The position numbers and the translations under genes are program-made. The notes under the pieces are model-generated. The model saw only the letters and a program-made list of their open reading frames with translations, made no database searches and had not been told where the DNA came from. A DNA stretch of 10,472 nucleotides from contig JADZBZ010000115.1 of the NCBI GenBank assembly GCA_020851835.1, positions 1 to 10,472 on the forward strand, read 5' to 3'. Source of the stretch: Acidobacteriota bacterium (GTDB taxonomy: Bacteria; Acidobacteriota; Vicinamibacteria; Vicinamibacterales; UBA2999). Position 1 is the first letter of the stretch. Each line of letters starts with the position of its first letter. Of this stretch, positions 6,459-10,472 are shown piece by piece.

Positions 6459-6745
6459 TCGCCAGCCCGTTCGAAGCTCACGAGCGTGCGGATGAGCGCG
6501 TTGTAGCGCGAATGCGCCGAGTCGGGATTCGCGCTCGCCAGCCGCGCGTAGAGGCGGTGTTCAGGGGAGGGGGCATGAGGCGCCGAGAACCATTCGGTGG
6601 GCGGTGGCGGCACGGAAAATCCCAGGCGCCCGAGGCGCGGGGCGCCGATCAGTACGAGGAACGCGGCGTCGGTCTCGCGGCCGGCCGCGAGATCCTGCAA
6701 ACCCTGCTCGATCAGCTCAGCGCCAGGCAGCCCCGACGTGTCCAC
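6446..6745 (-). CDS. Uncharacterised 99-aa partner of the nucleotidyltransferase
   Basis: The GTG at 6745 opens a compact 99-residue protein beginning VDTSGLPGAELIEQGLQDLA. It contains a likely conserved core EHRLYARLA followed by AHSRYNALIRTLVSFERAGE at the C-terminus, with a proline-rich middle (PPPPTEW). I recognise no named domain. The gene ends inside the nucleotidyltransferase gene (13-base overlap), the usual architecture of an antitoxin or regulatory partner. A TATACT box six bases upstream of the GTG suggests a leaderless transcript. The same frame is open far upstream into the TOTE gene, but composition changes sharply near 6745: Ser/Pro/Ala-rich noise before it, structured protein after it. 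I therefore treat this as a separate gene. The antitoxin role is inferred from position and size only. Confidence 0.7.
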   Translation of the reverse strand: MDTSGLPGAELIEQGLQDLAAGRETDAAFLVLIGAPRLGRLGFSVPPPPTEWFSAPHAPSPEHRLYARLASANPDSAHSRYNALIRTLVSFERAGECVS

Positions 6746-9700
6746 GGCCGCAGTATAGCGGAGCGCGGCCGCCGCGTGTCCGAGGCGAGGGTATGCTGCT
6801 GGGCCGTGTGTGTGGCACAACAGCTCGTCGACCGCGGATGGACCGACGCCTGCGCACTCGACGGCGGGTTCGAGGCGTGGAAACGCGCCCAGAGGTGTTT
6901 GCTGAGATCGGGCGTCCAGAGGACTGGAGCCATCGTGGTCGCGGCTTGAGCATGGGAGGGGCAGACTCGGAGCTGGCGAGGGTGGCGAAGCAGCGTGGAG
7001 TTGGGCGCCGCTGTAGGAGTCGGAGTTGGACGATTGGCGAGCCTCCCGCCACGACGTCTGCCCAAGCCGCGTGGACGAAGAACGCCGCGAACGAAGGAGC
7101 TGGTCCTTGTGTCGATCCCTTCGGTACGCCAAGGGGTCTGCGAGGTGTTGCGCGCCATCCAGTTCGATTGCCACGCGCGCATCGGCGCAGAGTAGATCGA
7201 CTTCCAGCCGGCTCTGGCCGTCGAACGGAATCGGGAGCGCGACATTGAGACGGAATCGGCCATGGGTGTCGGGGAGTGTCTCGAGCCGCCGGTACAGAAA
7301 TGCCTCCGTCGCGCTCCGGGCTCGATCCACACCGTCGGCGTCCGCAGGGAACGTGCGCGCCGCGTGCACGAACAAGCGTGCCAGCGGCGTATCCACGCCG
7401 TCCCGGACCAGTCGGCGCACACTGCCAGCGTAGTCGCGCTTCCAGACCGGATCGGACGGCAAGACGACGTCGGACGGCCATCCCGGAATCGCGCTCGCCG
7501 GCAACAGGACCGTATAGCCGACGGCCTCATAGCCCCGGCAGCGGCGGTCGAACATGCGTCCCAGCATGGGGACGTTGAGATCCGCGTAGTCATAGATCCG
7601 GACCTCGCGCTTGCTGTCGTGCAGCCGGTGCAGGCGGCCGGCATACTGGGCGATGGTCCCGCGCCACGAAACGGGCAGCGTCAGGAACAGCGTGTCCAAT
7701 CGAGCGTCGTCAAACCCTTCGCCGATGTATTTGCCGGTCGCCAGGATGACCCTGGCCTCGTCCTGGGGAACGGCCGCCATCCGATCGCTGAGCGCCTGCC
7801 GCTGCTTCTTGCCCATGCCCGCGCGCAACACGACCAGATGTCGCACGGTCTGGACCAGCTCTCGCTCCAACTGGTCGAGATGGTCGTTGCGCTCCGTGAG
7901 CACGAGCGGCGACCGTCCCGCGTGGACCGCCTGGAGAACGTCGGCGCAGATGCGCTGGTTGCGCGCGTCATCCTCCACCAGTTCCTGATAGAGCGTCTGG
8001 AACTCGACGCGTTTGTCAGTGTGGGGCGCGCGCGTCGGAAGGAACGAGGTCGGCTGAACAAGGGCGAAGTGCCCGAAAGGTCTCGATGCCGCCTGTGCCC
8101 GAGCGTTCACTCGGTGTCGGACCGGACCACACTGCATGAAGATGATCGGGTGGTGCCCATCCTTCCGCGCCATGGTTGCCGACAGCCCGAGCACGAACCG
8201 CGCCTTCGCCTGTCGAGCGACCTGTTCGAAGCTGTGGGCCGACAGGTGGTGGCACTCGTCCACGATCAGGTGGCCGTAGCCGGCCACACGATCGTCGACG
8301 ACGCCCCTCTTGACCAGGCTCTGAATGACCGCGACATCCAGGAGCCCCGTCGGCGTGTTTCGACCGCCACCGATGCGCCCAATCGACTTGGCAGGGACGC
8401 CAAGGAACGTCGACAGACGCTCCACCCACTGATCGAGCAGCTGGCGTCGATGGACGAGCACGAGCGTGTTGACGCCGCGTCTCGCGATCAGCCATGCGCC
8501 CACGACCGTCTTCCCGAATGCGGTGGTGGCCGCCAGTACGCCGGTGTCGTGCGCGAGGACCGCATCCGCCGCGACTTGCTGATCACGCCGCAGTTCCCCC
8601 TGGAAGGTCACGTCAAGCCGTCGACCTGTATGCCGCTTGTCTCGAACAGTCGGCCGAATCCCAAGGTGCTGGAGCATGTCTCGCAGCTCGTCGAGACAGC
8701 CCCGTGGAAGACCAACGTGATGGGGGTAGTCCTCGGCGCAGGCGATGACGCGCGGCTTGTCGTAGGTCGACAGCCGCATCGACTGCGCTTTGTAGAACTC
8801 GGGGTTCTGGAAGGCCGCAAGGCGGAGCAGGCGGTTCCGTAGCCCGGGATTGAGCCCCTCCTTGCCGATATAGATCTGGTTGCCGAGAATCAACTCCAGC
8901 GTTGAGGGGAGGGCGCCGGCGATCGGCGCCTCCCGATGGCGACGGGACGGTGCCACGGTCCACGGTTCATCGTCGCCGTCTTCCTGGGGCGGCAGCCGAA
9001 CGCCGAGAATGCGGCCGCGGCGCTCGGCCTCTTGCACGAGGTGTTCGACCTGCGAGCGTTCGACCCTGCGGATGCGCGCCAGAAACGCCCATTGGTCGGC
9101 CCATGGCACAAGACGCTCGCCGAGGAAGACGCTATGACCGCGCTCGCGCGGCCCCTTCTGCAAAGGCAGCGCGATGAGATTGCCGAATCCGCCCTGCGGC
9201 AACGTGTCTTGATTGGGAAACAGCCGATCGTACGAGTCCAGTCCCACGTCAGGGCGCCCCTCCATGGTCTCGGTCAGGAGGTGTGAGCCGAGGCGCCGCG
9301 CGAGCGCCGCCGGAATCGCCTGCTCGAAGAAGATCCAGACATGTCCGCCGCGACCTGATCGCGATTGTTCCAGCGCAACATCGAGGTCGAGGCGCCGACA
9401 CGTTCGCAGAAAGGCCGCCGCGTCGTCCTGCCAGTTCGCCTTGTCGAAGTCGGCGGCAAGGAAGCAGCAGGACTCGTCCAGACGTAGTGGATAGACGCCA
9501 GCGACGAACGGCTGCCGGTGCTCATCCTCGCCCGAAAGATGCCAGCGAATGACGTCGTCGGTCACCGGCAGGAACCGCCGGTGCTGGCACTCGGCGCACT
9601 TGATTCTCGGCTTCTCGCAGATGCCGCGCACCCACTCGTTCGAGCACGCCGGCGCGTATCCAGATTTGCCAGTCTTCCGACTCTCGAAGCGACGAGGGTA

Positions 9701-9820
9701 GACGTCTTCGCGGCCGCGAAACAGCGAGCGGAAGAGGCGGATCTTCAATTCGACCGACGAGCGCCGGTCGACGACCAGCGGTGTTCCGTCCATGTGATGA
9801 CCGGCCGATACCGACACCAT
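6446..9820 (-). CDS. TOTE-type primase-helicase-nuclease, decayed C-terminal end
   Basis: The open frame is 1124 codons, but only about residues 10-910 (to position 7091) form the recognisable protein. Cys residues at 59, 68, 75 and 78 make a zinc site. An archaeo-eukaryotic primase of the AEP-TOTE type follows (FLAADFDK with D124/D126, GRGGHVWIFF with H160, GGFGNLIALPLQ). Next is an Ssl2/XPB-like superfamily II helicase (TTAFGKT 432-438, DECH 521-524, SAT 548-550, QYAGRLHR 725-732). Last is a DUF559/Vsr-like nuclease (VDLL with D875, IELDGAQH with E886/D888, RRDRHKDQLL to 909). Such proteins are seen in conflict or mobile elements. After 910 the nuclease's final helix is scattered over other frames, so the tail is frameshifted or truncated. 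The frame then runs antisense over a rhodanese relic and through the 99-aa gene. MDGTPLVVD at 9793 is an alternative start; neither has a clear ribosome site. Confidence 0.85.
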   Translation of the reverse strand: MVSVSAGHHMDGTPLVVDRRSSVELKIRLFRSLFRGREDVYPRRFESRKTGKSGYAPACSNEWVRGICEKPRIKCAECQHRRFLPVTDDVIRWHLSGEDEHRQPFVAGVYPLRLDESCCFLAADFDKANWQDDAAAFLRTCRRLDLDVALEQSRSGRGGHVWIFFEQAIPAALARRLGSHLLTETMEGRPDVGLDSYDRLFPNQDTLPQGGFGNLIALPLQKGPRERGHSVFLGERLVPWADQWAFLARIRRVERSQVEHLVQEAERRGRILGVRLPPQEDGDDEPWTVAPSRRHREAPIAGALPSTLELILGNQIYIGKEGLNPGLRNRLLRLAAFQNPEFYKAQSMRLSTYDKPRVIACAEDYPHHVGLPRGCLDELRDMLQHLGIRPTVRDKRHTGRRLDVTFQGELRRDQQVAADAVLAHDTGVLAATTAFGKTVVGAWLIARRGVNTLVLVHRRQLLDQWVERLSTFLGVPAKSIGRIGGGRNTPTGLLDVAVIQSLVKRGVVDDRVAGYGHLIVDECHHLSAHSFEQVARQAKARFVLGLSATMARKDGHHPIIFMQCGPVRHRVNARAQAASRPFGHFALVQPTSFLPTRAPHTDKRVEFQTLYQELVEDDARNQRICADVLQAVHAGRSPLVLTERNDHLDQLERELVQTVRHLVVLRAGMGKKQRQALSDRMAAVPQDEARVILATGKYIGEGFDDARLDTLFLTLPVSWRGTIAQYAGRLHRLHDSKREVRIYDYADLNVPMLGRMFDRRCRGYEAVGYTVLLPASAIPGWPSDVVLPSDPVWKRDYAGSVRRLVRDGVDTPLARLFVHAARTFPADADGVDRARSATEAFLYRRLETLPDTHGRFRLNVALPIPFDGQSRLEVDLLCADARVAIELDGAQHLADPLAYRRDRHKDQLLRSRRSSSTRLGQTSWREARQSSNSDSYSGAQLHAASPPSPAPSLPLPCSSRDHDGSSPLDARSQQTPLGAFPRLEPAVECAGVGPSAVDELLCHTHGPAAYPRLGHAAAALRYTAAVDTSGLPGAELIEQGLQDLAAGRETDAAFLVLIGAPRLGRLGFSVPPPPTEWFSAPHAPSPEHRLYARLASANPDSAHSRYNALIRTLVSFERAGECVS
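6752..6757 (-). promoter_or_regulatory. -10 box of the nucleotidyltransferase cassette, leaderless
   Basis: TATACT on the minus strand ends six bases before the GTG at 6745, which puts the expected transcription start at or next to the first base of the start codon. There is no room for a ribosome binding site. The -35 region is poor: CGGACA or GGACAC around 6776-6782, at 18-19 bases. Confidence 0.5.
6803..6895 (+). pseudogene. Rhodanese-like domain fragment
   Basis: The forward frame at 6812-6892 reads VAQQLVDRGWTDACALDGGFEAWKRAQ. This is the last helix-strand-helix of a rhodanese (sulfurtransferase-like) domain, whose relatives read about VAxxLxxRGWxDVRxLxGGFxAWxxAG. The active-site cysteine loop and everything upstream are missing, and nothing recognisable follows. 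It lies antisense to the open frame of the TOTE ORF, which shows that the ORF is not genuine protein across this stretch. It is a relic of a gene lost by deletion or insertion. Confidence 0.7.
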
Positions 9821-9987
9821 CGTAGCCGGTCCAGGATGCCCTTGCGCCGAACCAGACGGTCACCCAGGCGACCGGCTCCACCGCAAGTGCGTGCGCCATG
9901 CCGGCTCGCGCCATGAAGAGCTCCCACACGCGTCGACGGTCGAAGCCGAACGACGGGAAGCCCTCGGGCCGATCGCCAATCGTCTCC
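9821..9987. other. Upstream region of the TOTE gene, nothing recognised
   Basis: No gene, good promoter or repeat is recognisable here. A minus-strand frame reads AHALAVEPVAWVTVWFGARA, but it matches nothing I know and overlaps the TOTE start region in another frame. Confidence 0.3.
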
Positions 9988-10098
9988 GAGGATGCGGACG
10001 AGCGGGCGTTGATGTCGTCTGTTGAGCGCAGGGATTGGCCTGCCGTCCGAGACTTGTCGACGGCCACGTCTCGCTACGCGCAGATCGCCAAGGCTACG
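9988..10098 (+). pseudogene. Second CopG-type antitoxin fragment
   Basis: The forward frame reads EDADERALMSSVERRDWPAV then RDLSTATSRYAQIAKAT. It aligns without gaps to the first 38 or so residues of the intact antitoxin at 558-824 (DADEKELLESVERGEW ... RYARSAKAT). The DNA-binding half and the PYQTLISS helix are absent; after AKAT the frame ends in unrelated sequence. The start codon region is also lost or altered. The differences from the left copy (DLSTATS against SEAKRER) show it is a separate family member, not a recent duplication. Confidence 0.65.
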
Positions 10099-10124
10099 CG
10101 ACGACGTCTGTCGAAGACGTCATC

Positions 10125-10229
10125 GAGAACGCCATGAGAGCTCTGCGCGGGCGGCCGTTCGTCGAGGCAGCGAGCCACCTCGGCTATGCCGATCCAGCCG
10201 ACACCTCCTCCATGTCCTGGATTGGGCTG
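10125..10229 (+). pseudogene. Possible AraC-type helix-turn-helix fragment
   Basis: The frame reads ENAMRALRGRPFVEAASHLG then YADPADTSSMSWIGL. This resembles the second helix-turn-helix of AraC-family regulators (about A-x-x-L-x-x-x-x-x-x-x-E-x-A-x-x-LGYADPAAFSRAF-x-x-W-x-G), with an indel or substitutions where AFSRAF should be. It is short and imperfect. If correct, it is the end of a regulator gene cut down by the events that also truncated the antitoxin just before it. Confidence 0.3.
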
Positions 10230-10343
10230 AGAAGCGAGCTCACGTGCGCTGCAGGAGCGGCGGCTTCGAGAGGCTGTGTGCCGTCTGGATGGCGCCGGTG
10301 GTCTGGAGCGGCTGGCGCGGACGACGAAGCGACCTCATAATTC

Positions 10344-10472
10344 TGACCCCATTCTTTCCGGAAATTCTGGCCACCTCCCGGTAGTCCCTCGGGGCCAGAC
10401 AATCGTCGGAGATTCAGTCTCCGGCGAGGGAAAGGATGATCGACATGCTCAAGCGACACGAGATTCAGGTCC
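10344..10472 (+). mobile_element. Left end of an IS21-like element
   Basis: An AT-richer block beginning with TGACCCC precedes a transposase start. Two related 12-base direct repeats, AATTCTGACCCC (10339-10350) and AATTCTGGCCAC (10363-10374), are 24 bases apart, as expected for the multiple terminal transposase sites of IS21 elements. TCTGGCC (10366-10372) is inverted at GGCCAGA (10393-10399), and CGGAGA/TCTCCG (10407-10412/10418-10423) makes a second hairpin before the gene. The exact left boundary is a guess, because no target duplication or right end is in the window. Confidence 0.6.
10436..10472 (+). CDS. istA: IS21-family transposase IstA, N-terminal codons only
   Basis: The gene is cut by the window edge after 12 codons: MIDMLKRHEIQV. 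The sequence LKRHEIQVL opens many IS21-type transposases, just before their helix-turn-helix. The first ATG (10436) follows GAGGG by five bases, while the second (10445) follows AAGGA by about eight; both are possible starts. IstA is the DDE recombinase that acts with the IstB helper ATPase, expected beyond the window. Confidence 0.6.
   Translation, partial: MIDMLKRHEIQV

Larger units (their letters stand above)
6746..7090. other. Decay junction between the TOTE gene and the cassette
   Basis: All three minus-strand frames stay open across most of this stretch, with Ser/Pro/Arg/Ala-rich translations typical of chance ORFs in GC-rich DNA. Near 7081-7093 the nuclease sequence leaves its frame. 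Pieces resembling the consensus tail (VLR, then ADVVAG) occur in the other two frames. The rest holds the rhodanese relic and the cassette promoter. I see no complete gene here. Confidence 0.5.

Noticed and set aside
6512..6949. A 145-codon plus-strand ORF as a real rhodanese gene
   Set aside because: Only the last 30 or so residues around 6803-6895 resemble rhodanese. The rest is antisense to the 99-aa gene and has no active-site loop, so it is a relic and not a gene.
7262..8842. A 526-codon open frame on the plus strand
   Set aside because: It lies antisense to the helicase part of the TOTE gene, whose minus-strand translation shows every expected motif. The plus translation has no recognisable domain. 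Long antisense frames are common in GC-rich genes.
9522..10067. A 181-codon minus-strand frame covering the TOTE start
   Set aside because: It overlaps the TOTE N-terminus in another frame and matches no known family. The zinc and primase motifs support the TOTE frame instead.
1..10472. CRISPR array, tRNA or rRNA genes
   Set aside because: No regularly spaced direct repeats and no tRNA- or rRNA-like conserved segments were seen on either strand.

Overview
The window is about two-thirds G+C and reads like an accessory region of a soil or sediment bacterium. The protein styles (SNF2 plus SWIM pair, TOTE-type primase-helicase, DUF6036-like nucleotidyltransferase cassette, IS21 element) fit Acidobacteriota or Myxococcota best. 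That taxonomic guess comes from family resemblance only and is weak. There are no RNA genes and no CRISPR array.

Layout, left to right. Positions 1-830 hold toxin-antitoxin debris: a broken nucleotidyltransferase gene (168-455) followed by an intact but partnerless CopG-type antitoxin (558-824). Positions 837-4573 carry a two-gene forward unit, a 911-aa SNF2-family helicase and a SWIM zinc-finger protein, 32 bases apart. Positions 4574-4894 contain no intact gene; they hold the first codons of a ParE/RelE-like toxin and a TATAAT promoter. That promoter probably drives the next gene, an atypical NAD-dependent epimerase/reductase (4895-5809). A convergent junction with two hairpins follows (5810-5930).

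From 9820 back to 5928 everything intact is on the minus strand. A large TOTE-type protein (archaeo-eukaryotic primase, superfamily II helicase, DUF559/Vsr-like nuclease) is readable to about position 7090, where its nuclease tail decays. Its frame stays open, passes antisense through a rhodanese remnant (6803-6895), and runs without a stop into a 99-aa gene (6446-6745). That 99-aa gene overlaps a polymerase-beta-type nucleotidyltransferase gene (5928-6458). The pair looks like a toxin-antitoxin cassette with its own apparently leaderless promoter (TATACT at 6752-6757).

The right margin (9821-10472) holds another CopG-antitoxin fragment, a possible AraC helix-turn-helix fragment, and the left end of an IS21-like element with the first codons of its transposase at the window edge.

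Taken together, this is a defence or mobile-element hot spot. Two nucleic-acid-remodelling units (SNF2-SWIM and TOTE) and one toxin-antitoxin-like cassette are still readable, among at least five decayed gene fragments. The most interesting items are the 99-aa partner of the nucleotidyltransferase, the decayed and apparently fused end of the TOTE gene, and a REP-like double hairpin inserted in frame inside the SNF2 motor domain.
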